A DNA stretch of 64,000 nucleotides, from contig JACTVC010000026.1 in assembly GCA_018417955.1 (NCBI GenBank), positions 682,001 to 746,000 of the forward strand, read 5' to 3'. The stretch's first letter is position 1. Every line of letters begins with the position of its first letter. The notes below the pieces were generated by a model, which did no database searches, was not told the DNA's origin, and was given only the letters and a program-made list of their open reading frames with translations. The stretch comes from Laccaria trichodermophora (lineage: Eukaryota > Basidiomycota > Agaricomycetes > Agaricales > Hydnangiaceae). Below are positions 44,170-55,851 of this stretch, in pieces. Both the position numbers and the translations under genes were made by a program.

Positions 44170-44679
44170 GTTACGCACTTCTATCAAGCTACCATTAAAA
44201 ATTAACCTCTGGGTTAACAATCCGCGCCTACTCCTTCCGATCAAATAATGTAATCTTCATTGGTATCGTTGTGTTTTTGGGTGTTTCCAAATCGATGGTG
44301 GTGGAAATATGAAAAAAAAAAAAAAAACAGCAGGAACAAGTTTTTTAGTGTGCACCAATTTTTAGAAAAAAATCTACTCCGCCACGCGGGACGAAAGTGG
44401 GAGCTGCAACTTTACATAAGGGCAATGCCAATTTGGTTTCGCCACATTTAGAGGTAGAGTGACTATTGTAACATGTATGAATTCAGTGGGGATCAACTCA
44501 AAACGAGAATCATATGTATACCTGGAGGAACTTCAAAGTGTCCATAGAAGGCGAGTAGAACGGGAGGCAAGTAATTGGAGGTTAGAAGTACCATTATCAG
44601 AAAAAACTCCGTTATAAAGAGAGGTATATGGGCGAAAGCGAATGATAGATAAGACGTCAAGAAGTCGAAAAAATAAGTA

Positions 44680-45753
44680 TCACCCTAACGCAAAAAATAC
44701 CGGATCGCCACAAGAAGACTTGATAAAAAACATGTAGTCAGGACAGTTTGGGATGAAACGATAGGCCGAGTGCATATCCATGGATTCCCACGAAAGTCTG
44801 TGTCGGTGTATCCAGCGTGATGGCCAAGCGTAGCCCCTCCCAGGAAGGGAGTTTTTGTCATCGACGTTGCCTGCGACGTCGAGCTGAAAGACGTATCCAT
44901 TGTTAGCGAAGAAGGCCACTTCGTTACCGGCGACAACGTTCGTAACCGAATAGCCGCTTCCAGGCAAGCTCACCGAATAGATGGTGTCGAGGTTGTCGGG
45001 GCGCAGACATATACCATACCCATTGGTACCTACGTACAGATGAGCAGCGGCCGGGTCCAGTGCCATTCGGACCTCATCATCTCCTGTGATGCTCAATCTA
45101 CTCTGATGGAGCACGCTGCCTGCGGATTCCTGCAGCTGGTACACACGTCCGTTGCAGCCTGCGTAGGCTGCTTTCGCACCTCCAACTACGGAGGTAATGC
45201 CGTAGCTGTATCCCGGCAAGCTGGTTTCCCAACTCGTTGTCAGGTCAGTAGGATCCAAACCCAGCGCATACCCATTGATGCCAACGAACAAAGTGGATAA
45301 ATCAAGAGAGATCCCCAGGCGCACCTCGTATTCACCACGGCCGGCGAGCGAATTAGTACTCAACACCTCACCGCTTTCCTGGTCCAGTCGATACATATAA
45401 CCATTACAGCCAGCAAACGTGCTTCCGTTCGCACACAGCACTGATACCACATCATAACCGCAGTGCGGTAGGCTCGTCTTCCACAATGTGTTTAGTGATG
45501 TGGGATCTAGCCCCAGCACGTAGCCATTCGTGCCCACAAGGAGCAACGAGCCATCTTCGGGCTGCGCCAGCCGTATTTCATGGTTGCCCATGCCACTCAG
45601 AGTATTGGTCGCCAATACACTGCCTTTCAAGCAGTCCAGCAGGTAAACGTATCCGTAGTTTCCGGCATATACGCCTTTCTGATTAGCGAGCACGCTGGTG
45701 ACCTCGTACCCAGAGCCCGGAAGTGATGTCTGCCATTGAGTTAACAGGGACAT
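44680..45753 (-). CDS. beta-propeller repeat protein, copy B (C-terminal frameshift)
   Basis: 357 residues of repeated blades with the NGYVxGLDP and SLPGxGYxVT signatures, like copy A. It has no nonsense codon where copy A does. A 10-nt deletion (copy A bases at about 21291-21300) shifts the frame in the last blade after NSLPGRGYA, so the final about 40 residues are unrelated to the repeat and the propeller may not close. It is intron-less and shows no signal peptide. It could be a lectin or PQQ-like propeller; the ligand is not predictable. Confidence 0.65.
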   Translation of the reverse strand: MSLLTQWQTSLPGSGYEVTSVLANQKGVYAGNYGYVYLLDCLKGSVLATNTLSGMGNHEIRLAQPEDGSLLLVGTNGYVLGLDPTSLNTLWKTSLPHCGYDVVSVLCANGSTFAGCNGYMYRLDQESGEVLSTNSLAGRGEYEVRLGISLDLSTLFVGINGYALGLDPTDLTTSWETSLPGYSYGITSVVGGAKAAYAGCNGRVYQLQESAGSVLHQSRLSITGDDEVRMALDPAAAHLYVGTNGYGICLRPDNLDTIYSVSLPGSGYSVTNVVAGNEVAFFANNGYVFQLDVAGNVDDKNSLPGRGYAWPSRWIHRHRLSWESMDMHSAYRFIPNCPDYMFFIKSSCGDPVFFALG

Positions 45754-45819
45754 CTGTGTGAGTTATTTCTTGATTGACTAGAGGCTTCTGCTATTTGAAA
45801 GTTGCGGAACGATAAATGC

Positions 45820-46315
45820 TGAAAAGAAGACTCATTAGATACGAATAGTAAGTAGTCAGACGTAGATATGTATACCTGATGGAGCCCAATTGATGTTACG
45901 GTGCAGAAGCAAGGATTTGGATTGCGACTAGAAGGAGGATGTCGAACCGATGTTGAAACCTACAAGTGTCAAAGTCAGCCTGTCGGATATGAATAGTAGT
46001 GGGACGTAGATATACATACCTAATGGAACCTGACTGATGTTACGACTCGGACGCAGAGGCAGGGATGGCGATTAGAAGGAGGATGTCGAATCAATGCTGC
46101 CGGTGAAACCTACAACTTGAAGCGCGAAAGTCACGATAAATGATAGAGCAAGGTAGGTGGAAAGACCAAAAAGAATAGCTTATCAGAGACGAATAGTAGT
46201 CAGATGTAGATATGCATGCCTGATAAAACCTGATTGATGTTATGGTGCAGACTCGGAGGCAAAGAAGGGATTGGGATTATAAGGAGGATGTCGAACCAAT
46301 ATTGAAACGCGGGAA
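45820..46315. repeat. imperfect tandem repeat upstream of propeller copy B
   Basis: It is the counterpart of the array at 22290-22790, with the same GTAGATATGTATAC and GGAGGATGTCGAA landmarks repeated about three times between divergent genes, but with unit-internal deletions. The persistence in both blocks shows the array predates the block duplication. Confidence 0.6.
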
Positions 46316-46517
46316 GGGTGTGTCGAGTAACGATGTGGGGAAAGAGCGTGGACCTCCTGAATCTCCTCATCAAAGGGTTTTTATAGGTTAGAGTTATGTC
46401 GCTAAGATCTTGACGATTTTAACGTCTGGAGAGTCACGTGAGTCTCGTATATTTCATTATGCGCTTCAATGCACTTTACCCCGCTTCGAACCAACTTTTT
46501 TGTATACGCCGAGTCAA

Positions 46518-47702
46518 ATGGTATTTTTCCAAGATCAATTTGAAGCATGGGTAACCCTAGACGGGCCCGATGGAGCGAGGAGGGAAGAGTACGCTGTTGA
46601 GGTTAACGAGCAAGAGAAACTGGTGACGTGCTGGATTGCGTCTGAACTGGGGAAGGTATGTCTCCTTACTCTTTCCTTCATCTAGTGCTCGTGTTCAATG
46701 ACTTTTTCAGACGTTTCAGGTCTGCTGGAAGGGTCCAGCAGTCCCATTCCGTTGTATTGGAGACTTACGCCTCGATGGCGAATCGGTCTCAGCCGAACTT
46801 CGCAATCCGGGTTCCATTGCCACGTCTGTGACGGAGCACCGAAGCTGCTACACGTCTCTCACAACTGAGCGGCCTTACATGTTCTCGTCTCTTGAAGTTA
46901 CAGGTTTGGCAGCTCCTACGTGTACATTGTTCTCTTCTCCAACTCACCTCGGTGACCCAGACGACGATGCGTACCTTTCGGCCGATTCCTCTCGAGATAT
47001 TGGGGAAATTCGACTGCAGATCAGTAGAGCGTTACGCCTGCAGTTAAAAGGTCATCAACAGTCGATGCCACCGTCACTGGACCAAAAGGTCCATGAACGT
47101 TCGAAGAAGGCAATGGTGCATAGGATCGGGTACGTGGCTTGCAAACTATACTTCCTCCATTGACTCTCTGTAGGTTTGGCGAGGAGAAGGTCATACCTGC
47201 TCCAAGCGGCTTGCAGGCCGTAAAACGAGGAGAGAGGCTTGCCGATTTTGTGTTTAAATACAGGAATATCGGTAGGCAGCCTTTGTCTCGTCGGCGTCGT
47301 CAATTTCAATCGCTGATGTTTGTCTAGATATGCTACAGGCAAACGGTATTGCTCCGCCTTCTCCGGAGCCCCAACCTCAAATGCCTGAACCTGCAAAGGT
47401 AGGCGTGAAGCGCAAGTCTCTTCCGATAAAGGAGGAGGATCGTCAAGATGATGCGGAGGATGGTGAGGAGGACGCTGATGACGAAGAGAAGGCCTTATTG
47501 GTAAGCACAGGCTTTCAACACTTCCTGAGCATCTCGGTCAAGTAGCCACTTTTCAATCCTACTTTAGGCCAAGCTCGCGGAGGTCCGCGCAAGGCGCAGT
47601 CAAGGGAAGACAAATCATCCACGAAAGAAAGTAAAGAAAGAAGAGACGTCAGTCACGATGGATTTCACTATTCTGCCCGGGGGGGTTATCGACCTCACAT
47701 AA
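46518..47702 (+). CDS. DUF7918-family protein, copy B
   Basis: Six exons with the same borders as copy A but no transposon; intron 3 is 44 nt. The protein (about 300 residues) has EEYAVEV, CWIASELGK, DDDAYLS, DIGEIRL, KVHERSKKA, FVFKYR and LQANGIAPP in order, then an acidic EDADDEEKALL stretch and a basic KKVKKEE tail ending GGVIDLT. It is probably the functional counterpart of the transposon-split copy at 22983. Function is unknown, and family members often sit in large agaricomycete expansions. It is followed by a GTPase relic. Confidence 0.75.
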
Positions 47703-48119
47703 CTATGAGGTTGGAAGTAAGCATTGGCTTTGTTATGCATGCTCAGCACCTTAGGTTAATTTTTTTGATTCAATCATATAATGATACCTATGTTAGGTGA
47801 GTGCCTCCATTTCCATTCTTCTCCCCATCGGTAATCGATTGAACCCAGACCTCTATGATACTTGGTGATGGATACGATGACGAATATTTAGTAGTACCAC
47901 TCTCGAGTCTCCGACTTATTCATTGTTGGTCGGCTATATTGATTGGTGGTTTGTGCACCGTTTTCTCAGAGGTATACGTAGCATCGCTAAGCGCTCCAGG
48001 AACCCGATTTGCCGAGAACAATTAGAAACAGTTCATGATATCGTTCTTGGAGCCGACTCTCTCTTCGATCGTCGAGGGAAATCACAGTAGGCTGAACCAG
48101 CCCTCTGTCTCTCTTCTCA
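47703..48119. other. spacer after DUF7918 copy B
   Basis: No gene. It aligns with 27721-28109. The last about 60 nt resemble the F-box leader near 50.3 kb. Confidence 0.45.
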
Positions 48120-48600
48120 TTTTGTATTGTAGATTGGCATCCAAGACCAGTCGCAGCACCTCCAAGATGGTTTCAGATCCTCTTTAAGAATGTTGCTGGC
48201 CGATGCTTGTCGGTGCTCCTGGATTTGATGATACCTTTGCAACGGAATCAGAAATTTTGAAGCCCATTGTTTCTTGGCTTGCGTATGTGGAGTTAATGAT
48301 TCTGAAGTTGTCGCAACGATTCTTAACCCATAGAATCCACAACGCTGATCCGAAGTCCTATCCACCTTCAACATTTCCTTGCCCCGAAAGAAAGTTACTG
48401 CTCTGAGGAACCTTGAGGCGCTCAAGAAACTTCGTGGGGACTGGCCGGGCTTTGCGTAGCGTTGTCTTTGGTACGGCAAAGTGGACCGAACTGGCCTTCC
48501 CTTTCGTCGGAGAACAAGGACTAAAAGAACCGGAAACGATCGAACGTGGATCAATCGTCCACAAAGAAATCTCCGTCGAGTCTGGCATAGATAGATAGAT
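48120..48600 (+). pseudogene. GTPase relic, copy B
   Basis: It keeps a G3-like LVGAPGFDDTFATESEIL, the following helix (VSWLAYVEL) and, in another frame, a G4-like VVFGTAKWTEL. The P-loop and N-terminus are missing, and the two parts are out of frame with one another. Its orientation is opposite to the GTPase gene at 48869-49995. A GATA microsatellite follows at about 48587-48609. Confidence 0.6.
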
Positions 48601-48868
48601 AGATAGATTTCTTCCGGAGCGGTCCCAATAAGGAACAACCGGTTCCCGATACACGACTATAGCGTCGAAATACAATCGTGCTACGGAGTACACCACACAT
48701 ATGATATGATTATCTCGCTTGTCACTCGACCTTTGTGAGACAAGTCTCGCCAATCATCAGAAGAGTAAATTATGTTACGAGCTCGGTACGATGCACATAT
48801 ACTCTGAACGAGGTTCAAGTCAAGTAGATTGTGGATTGTGCCGCGACCGCAGAGCTATTGCGTCTTGC

Positions 48869-49995
48869 TCAACCGCCCTGAGACAATGCGATAAATGTTC
48901 ATACGTTGATATAGAATGCGAAACAACTCACCAGCCCAAAGAACCTCAAAAGACGTTGCGAGAACGAAAGTTTCGTGGTCAACTGTTTGATCTGTAGAGC
49001 GATCGCCGCAATTTTTTGTTCGTACGCTGCGGTTTGCTCTTCGGTGAGGTTATCACTTGTGAGGTATCTTTTTTGTTGCTTCATGACCAGGTTCAAGGTA
49101 TCCCTCAGTTTCTTCCCGGCCTCGGTCGCGGGAAGTTCCCTACCAAGGTCAACCAGCTCTTCTTGAATGAGCAGGACGTGACCCTCCCCCTCTCTGTCAA
49201 GAACTGTCTTAACCAACTGCTGCGCCGACTCGCGGGAAGGAAGGAGCTTCAAAACTATTGCACCCTGCTCCATGAAGTCCTTCCAATACATGTCGGACAA
49301 ATGCTTCTCCTGCCTAGCATATGCTTCTGGGCTAAGTTGATCAGACTTCACAATCCCGAAAACGACGGCTCCAAGGTTTTGGTTCCCGCAAAGCCCTTGT
49401 AATAGTCTAAGATTTTGAAAAGTGGTGACTCGCATGGGCAAGTCAGTTATATCATGAAGATAGATGAGACCGCCACATCTCATCCCTCGACCATAGCTTC
49501 GTCAAGTTAGACACGATGCAGCAGGTAGCGAGAATATGTTGAGCTCACATTGATGCCAACCAGGTTGCAATTCGCCTCAAGATTTCTGAATCCGTTTCGG
49601 TGTTGTCCTCAAAACCTGGTGTGTCAACAAGGACAAGGCGCCCGTAAATCCCAGACTCGTCTGGGGGGAGATCGCTAATGAAAGCCTGGAGGGTCGCAGT
49701 GCGCGATTTAGCTTGAAGATCGTGACCCACTTGTGCCTTTTCCTGGCCCAGGTAAGAGTTGATGAACTGTCGACACAAATAATTAAATGACGAGCAAGCG
49801 GAAAAATCGAACCATGAGGACCGACCGAGCTCTTTCCAACGCCTTTAGGGCCCATCACGCTATGGAACCAGTTATTGATTGAAATTCGAAGGGAATGATG
49901 CATCTTGATGCGTACAGGACAATGATGTCGCCCCTGTTAGAATAAGCGTCTCCCGCTTTACCCAATTTGGTTTTAGAAATATCCTGTTTCCCCAT
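48869..49995 (-). CDS. single-domain P-loop GTPase 4
   Basis: Five exons join in phase to 301 residues: 49995-49916, 49859-49826, 49766-49549, 49496-48932 and 48877-48869. G1 is MGPKGVGKSS on its own 34-nt exon, G3 is DTPGFED and the G4 region is GIVKSDQ, an imperfect match to TKxD. A charged helical C-terminus (residues about 215-295) with EELVDLGRELP and LTEEQTAAYEQK could form a coiled coil. It lacks the degenerate second domain of GTPases 1 and 2. An intron after WLAS matches one found in the second domain of those proteins. It is the intact partner of the frameshifted gene at 28778-29897. Confidence 0.75.
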
Positions 49996-50340
49996 ACTTG
50001 AATGGCGTTGAAGTTGAAGAGAACCTAATGGTAGTCAGAGCGACCTTCGATTTTGCCTCGATTTCGAGTAGTGATGGCCTATAGCAGGAGGGTTGGGCTA
50101 TATGTACTAAATGTGCATCCCTCGCAAACCCCCCGTGTCTCAGTCTACTGTAGGCATGGCATGAGCGTGGCCGAACGGGGTTGGAAAGATTGAGCCAGTA
50201 CTAGTAAGAACGTGGTAGGAATGAAACCATTGAGAGCGGCCCGATTTGCCGGCAGCAGTTCATGATTTTGGACTCGTGACCGTCTTTCTCTATCTTGAAG
50301 GAAATCACGGTAAGCTCGATCAGCCCTCTGTCTCTACCGT

Positions 50341-52014
50341 TTGAGTCTTCTCATTTTGTTGCATAGACTGCTATCCATTACGGTATCTTTCGAAGAACAC
50401 CCGAACACCAATTACGGTCCAACGGATGAACAGCAACAGCAACAGGAGATACTCCATATGCTTCCAGAACCTGAAGCACCACTTTCGAGGATGAAGGATG
50501 ACACTGACGATTTAGTTCAGCACATAGATCAGTATCGCACACTCACTTCACCTATTCGGCGGATCCCCCAAGAAATCCTCCAAGAGATATTCATTCACTG
50601 CCTTCCCACAGACCGCAACGCGATCATGTCAGCACGCGAAGCTCCCTTGATGCTTGGGCGCGTCTGTAGCAGCTGGAGATCGATTTCAATATCAACGCCT
50701 CGCCTGTGGACAACGGTTCATGTCCCTATACCAGACGGCTATCTCGACTTTGAATGGAAGTTGTACTCTGGGGACATTGCGCCTGCTGATCGCGTGGTTG
50801 CGGCAAAACGTATCGCAGACTTGCGGACGGCAGCGTTGAAAGAGTGGCTAAACCGCTCCAGATCACTTCCTGTCAACATCTCGTTCACCCACCGGGATCA
50901 CAGCTCACCACCTATTACTGTACCCGCTCTACAATCACACCATTCATACCCCACTGTTGTTGACACAATCCTTTCCGTCGCTCATCGTTGGAGAAAGATA
51001 TCCATAGCAGCACCAGCGCAGACTATGGTGCGTTTCCTCACACACCCTCCCCATGAACTTCCGTTTCTGGAGTCCTTGGACTTCGACTTTTCGTTGGGGA
51101 GGACATTTCCCGAAATTCCGCTACAAGATCAAAACATTTACCGGACACCATCACTTCGAAAGCTGTATTTAATGCATCCTAGAGGAGACTGCTTACAGCT
51201 TCCTGTGAGCTGGGCGCAACTTACAGATCTGACCATTGAAAGAAAGTGGAGAAATAGTTTTGGCCTGCGTTTACCTCAGGCAGTAGAGTTGCTGTCGCGA
51301 TGCCCACGTCTGGTCCGCTGCAGATTGGAGATTCCGTTTGCAGCAATGACTCCGGTTCAATTTCCTCTGATCGTACTTCCCGACCTCGAAAGCTTCACCA
51401 TCTTGGAAGTGACTGATGTCACTAGTATGTTCAATTGTTTAGACCTTCCTGTGTTGCGTGAGGTTGAGTACCATACCGCTCTCACACCGTCCTTCGCCAG
51501 GAGGTCTTCGTTGCTCATGCTTCTCAAAAAATCAAATGGACTGATTCGGAAGTTCGCAACAAGTCCTCAGACGTTCAGGAAGACCGAATTGATCGAGTGT
51601 CTGCGTCTCATCCCTAATGCGACCACTCTGATCTTCAAACGATCCCTTGCGCAAGTTCCCGAAGGCTTTAACACGATTCCGATTTTGGATAAGGAATTCC
51701 TTTATTCCTTTCTCCCATCTGCCTCTGGCGGGCAAACAATTTGTCCTCAACTGATAAATCTGCACATTGGTTATCGACTGCCATACTTGTCGAATGAAGA
51801 CCTCTTGGGATTTCTTTTGGAGAAACGAGGGACAGGTTCTTCAAAAATTCTGGCACCGTTGAAGCGCCTTTGGATTGCTTGGAAGATGGACATTGTCACG
51901 GATCTTGCGCGGCTTGTTGAAGAAGGGTTGGACCTTCGGTTAGACTATCCGCCCCAACCCTCTGAGTTGCTGTTTTCAACGCTGGACGGACTTCATGTCC
52001 CCAATGATATGTGA
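50341..52014 (+). CDS. F-box/LRR-like protein C, usual start codon lost
   Basis: The frame matches the F-box genes at 56217 and 60110. The place of their ATG (start of the SFEEHPNTNY segment, about 50383) reads ATT here, while the fragment at 32583 keeps ATG. The next in-frame ATG is 50458, giving 518 residues. That protein keeps the F-box (SPIRRIPQEILQEIFIHCLP, then GRVCSSWRSIS and TPRLWTTV) and the long LRR-like C-terminal region. A coiled-coil segment before the F-box is largely deleted compared with the paralogues. By family knowledge it would bind Skp1 and recruit a substrate for SCF ubiquitin ligase. I place the span from the first sense codon of the open frame; the true start is uncertain. 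Confidence 0.65.
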   Translation: MSLLILLHRLLSITVSFEEHPNTNYGPTDEQQQQQEILHMLPEPEAPLSRMKDDTDDLVQHIDQYRTLTSPIRRIPQEILQEIFIHCLPTDRNAIMSAREAPLMLGRVCSSWRSISISTPRLWTTVHVPIPDGYLDFEWKLYSGDIAPADRVVAAKRIADLRTAALKEWLNRSRSLPVNISFTHRDHSSPPITVPALQSHHSYPTVVDTILSVAHRWRKISIAAPAQTMVRFLTHPPHELPFLESLDFDFSLGRTFPEIPLQDQNIYRTPSLRKLYLMHPRGDCLQLPVSWAQLTDLTIERKWRNSFGLRLPQAVELLSRCPRLVRCRLEIPFAAMTPVQFPLIVLPDLESFTILEVTDVTSMFNCLDLPVLREVEYHTALTPSFARRSSLLMLLKKSNGLIRKFATSPQTFRKTELIECLRLIPNATTLIFKRSLAQVPEGFNTIPILDKEFLYSFLPSASGGQTICPQLINLHIGYRLPYLSNEDLLGFLLEKRGTGSSKILAPLKRLWIAWKMDIVTDLARLVEEGLDLRLDYPPQPSELLFSTLDGLHVPNDM

Positions 52015-52625
52015 ACTACAAGGGCTTCTTTCTTGCGCAAACATCGTCGGTGGGATTAATTGGAGTTGCTGACATACATCAAGACGAAATTTATCCGACT
52101 CCTCTCGACTCGGAAGTGATCACGGCTTGAAGTTCTACCCTGAATGAGGATGCCCGTGAAAGGAGATGCGCAGTATTTGGTGACACGTTTGGCACGCAAG
52201 TGGCAATATGCAGCCGGCGACTCATGGAGCTTTGTGAGATGCTATCAAGAATATTTCGTCTACCCCACAGTATGGCATAGTAATGCCTCGTTTATTTTAT
52301 ACCCGCTTTGTGTCATAGATAGGTCGTTATCCCCAGAACGTTTGGCATGACTCTCCACTTCCCTTGAAGAGCCGGAACCCCCTGACATAGACTCAGAGGA
52401 AGATTGGACAAGTGCAATTGACCCACCATTACACACATATATCCACGAACGTAAAGGCACGGATATCATAATTGTGCGTCTTAGTACTTTGACTATTTGT
52501 TGCACGTAGATCCACAGAAAAAAAAAGAAAAAAACAGTTGTCGGCTTCACCTTGACTAAAAATATCAAGTACATACATGCCGTAATCAGATAAGATTTCC
52601 AACAAGCACGCCATGTGTCATCAAC
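52015..52625. other. spacer between F-box C and ATM1
   Basis: No gene is visible. It contains the 5' region of ATM1. Part of it is present in inverted form at 33713-34087, up to the base before the ATM1 ATG. Confidence 0.5.
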
Positions 52626-55350
52626 ATGATACGCGCCCGCTCTCGCTCGCTTCCCTTCCATCCCTGGTCTGCAGACTGCAAGCCCGCCATCCAGTCTGCA
52701 GCCCTTCACCCCATGTTTTCATCTTTCCTAGCTCGACATTCCTGCCGCCACCTTACTCGCAACTTCCACAACGCTCCGATATTGAGCAACCGCGTCTTGC
52801 TCTCGGGATATAGAATCCCATGTTGGAATCGCGCACAACTCTTTCCTCGTCCAGGGCGCGCCTTTGGTAAAAGTGCACCACAGGGAAAGCTTGATGTACC
52901 AGCTAAAACCCCACCACCGGCACCGCCCGAAATCCCAACACAAGCGGAACAGAGGAAAACTGACTTTAGTATCGTCAAACGGCTCCTAGTGAACGTATGG
53001 CCAAAAGACGATTGGAAGACTAGATTGACGGTGCTAGGTGGATTTGGGCTGCTTATAACTGCAAAGGCTCGTCCGTTTCGTCTTTCTTCCACCCATCACG
53101 CTTGAACTTGAAGTTGTCGTGTGCAGGTGCTGAACGTACAGGTTCCACTGTTGTTCAAAAGCATCGTAGATGCCCTGAACGTGGACGTGGACATTACGGC
53201 TAGTTCAACTGCGTGGATGCTTGCAGGGTCTCTCATTGTCGGATGTATGTCTTCCTCCTTCTCTTGTCCTCCTCCTTTCACATGTTCACGCGAGACATAT
53301 AGATGGAGCAGCCCGTGTCGGATCTACACTCTCCTCCGAGCTTCTCAACGCCATATTCGCGAAAGTCGGGCAGGCGGCCATCCGGAAAGTCGCCAGGGAG
53401 ACATTTGAGCATCTATTGAATCTTGATCTGCGGTTCCACTTGTCCCGACAAACGGGGGGCTTGACGCGAGCGATTGATCGGGGTACCAAGTACGTACGTG
53501 TTTTTTGTCCTGGTTATGGATCAGCCAACGAAGGTGTGAGGTAGAGGTATCACCTTTCTGCTACAAGCTATCATTTTCCGGATCGTTCCCACTGCGTTGG
53601 AAATTTCTATGGTTTGTGGTATTTTGGTATGCGTCCATCTTTCATTTTGTGCGAGGAGGTTCTGACAATACGAGGGTAGACGTATAAATTTGGCTGGGAC
53701 TTTGCTGCTATCACGGCTTTGACCATGATCACGTACACTTGGTTCACCGTTCGTACTACTTCCTGGAGGTGAGCGCCCTTTGCCTTTCTTGTCTATGAAC
53801 GCCCCTCACATGTTCGTACCACTTACAGAACGCGATTCCGCCGCGAAGCTAACAAAGCGGACAACAAAGCCGCAACCGTAGCCGTTGACTCCCTCATCAA
53901 CTTTGAGGCAGTGAAAGTGTGTTTCTTCATGTACCCTCCTGATCCACCCCACAGGCGCTGATTACTTTGTAGCACTTTAACAACGAAAAGTACGAAGTTG
54001 CGCAATACGACAAACACCTCCGGGATTATGAGAACTCCTCTATCAAAATCTCAACCTCCCTCGCGTACCTCAACTCCGGACAAAACGTGATCTTTTCAAG
54101 CGCACTGACTATGGCGATGTTTTTGGCTGCACAGGGTGTCGTCAATGGTGTGTTGCAGTTCCCTCCTCCGTCCCTTCTTCCTGCTCCTAGATCTGATCTT
54201 GCTTTCTTATGCAAAGGAACTATGACGGTCGGAGACGTAGTCATGGTCAACCAACTGATCTTCCAGCTCTCCCTCCCACTCAACTTCCTGGGATCAATAT
54301 ACCGCGAAATGAGGCAAAATCTCCTAGACATGGAAGTCCTCTTCAAACTCGTCGAAGAGAACCCACCTCCAAAGGACATACCAAACGCGCCTCCCCTCCA
54401 CCTGCACGGGGGCGGCTCCATCCGCTTTGACAACGTCTCCTTCGCATACCACCCCACCCGCCCCATATTTACCAACCTCTCCTTCACCGTGCCCGCCGGA
54501 AAGAAAGTGGCCATCGTTGGTCCGTCAGGGTGCGGCAAGTCCACGATCTTCCGCCTTCTTTTCCGGTTTTACCCGCCTTCTTCGGGTCGGATATTCATTG
54601 ACGATCAGGACATTTCTTCCGTGACGCTTGAGAGTGTCCGGAAGGCGATTGGAGTGGTACCGCAGGACACGCCCCTTTTCCATGCGGATATTATGCATAA
54701 TGTAAGGTATGGACGGATGGACGCGGGTGAGGAGGAAGTGAAGGAGGCTGCGAGGAGGGCGAATATACATGAGGCGGTTATGAGTCTTCCGGAGGGGTAT
54801 GCGACCCAGGTTGGGGAGAGGGGGTTGATGGTTAGTGGTGGGGAGAAGCAGAGGTTGGCGGTTGCGAGGGTTTTGTTGAAGGATCCGCCGATACTTTTCT
54901 TTGATGAGGCTGTGAGTGTTTTTTTGGTCTTCCTGAGCAAAAGCTAAAGTCGACCGGGATTTGAAGACGTCGGCTTTGGACGCACACACGGAGTCTGAGC
55001 TCATGCGGAATATCAATAATACGTTGTTGGACAAGGCGCGGACGAGTATATTTATTGCGCATCGGTTGAGGACGGTTGTTGAAGCCGGTGAGTGTCTTTG
55101 TTTCTCTCTCTCGAGCATTGTCTCTCCGCGGACATCCTTCTTGATTTGTACCCGCACTGGCATTTTCTTCTTTTACTCATTGAGCTCGGCTTACTTACCA
55201 AACCTCCTAGACCTCATCATCGTGCTCAAAGAAGGAAAAGTAGTAGAACAAGGAACACACGAGGAGCTCATGCAGGAGAAGGGGCTGTATTATAGTATGT
55301 GGCTGCAACAGGCGTCTTCGGAGGGGGCGGGTAATGGGGCATCAGAGTAG
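52626..55350 (+). CDS. ATM1: mitochondrial iron-sulfur cluster ABC transporter Atm1
   Basis: Ten exons join in phase to 711 residues: 52626-53066, 53127-53244, 53303-53489, 53545-53626, 53680-53768, 53829-53916, 53973-54147, 54217-54911, 54967-55087 and 55211-55350. The Arg-rich N-terminus fits a mitochondrial presequence. The transmembrane part has [22 protein letters not shown] and RAIDRGTKG, all typical of Atm1. The nucleotide-binding domain has Walker [10 protein letters not shown] (about residue 495), the Q-loop VVPQDTPLF, the signature VSGGEKQR, Walker B ILFFDEA, D-loop SALD and the H-loop in FIAHRL. It is a half-transporter in the inner membrane exporting a glutathione-linked sulfur or iron-sulfur compound needed for cytosolic Fe-S assembly. 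Intron 1 seems to use a GC donor. The start could also be the ATG at 52713. Confidence 0.93.
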
Positions 55351-55551
55351 CTTTCTCTCCGCTGTGTGTACATGTAGTTTTCCACCTCCGCGCTATCTGC
55401 CTGGGTGAGCGTCCACGTAGCACCTCCGTCTATTATAGTCTCTTGATAATGATAATAGAAGAGCGGCAAAGACTATTGCAACTTCCCGTCAATTTTAGAA
55501 AGCGTAGACAACCCAATACACCACTGACCTGGTACCCATGCACACACTGCA

Positions 55552-55851
55552 CTACCGCTCCTTAAAAAGCTTCTTAATCTCCCCCCTCAACTCCTTCCTC
55601 ACATTCTTGAAAGCGCTCCGTTCAAGGGGTACCTCAATCCTAATATTACTCGGCCATTCCTCCCCTTCTTTCAGCAAGCCCTCCTGTTGCTTTTGTATCA
55701 AGTCGTCTCTCTGTTTTTGTAGGAGGTCAAGGACGGTAGGTCGGTGGAGGTCGTTGTATTGTGGTTCGGGTGCGGGGATTATGGTGGCTTGACCTGGGCT
55801 GAGAAGCGAGCGGGGGATGAGGCGGACGAGGCGGGGGAGGGTGGCCCGCAT
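55552..55851 (-). CDS. small protein with mitochondrial-type N-terminus
   Basis: 99 residues, single exon. The first 20 residues (MRATLPRLVRLIPRSLLSPG) have no acidic residue and five Arg, as in a mitochondrial presequence. The rest is helical and charged (LDLLQKQRDDLIQKQQEGL, then a basic KKLFKER end). It could be a mitochondrial ribosomal or assembly protein, but I do not recognise it. It is convergent with ATM1. A damaged copy lies at 58885-59954, showing it was part of the local tandem duplication. Confidence 0.6.
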   Translation of the reverse strand: MRATLPRLVRLIPRSLLSPGQATIIPAPEPQYNDLHRPTVLDLLQKQRDDLIQKQQEGLLKEGEEWPSNIRIEVPLERSAFKNVRKELRGEIKKLFKER

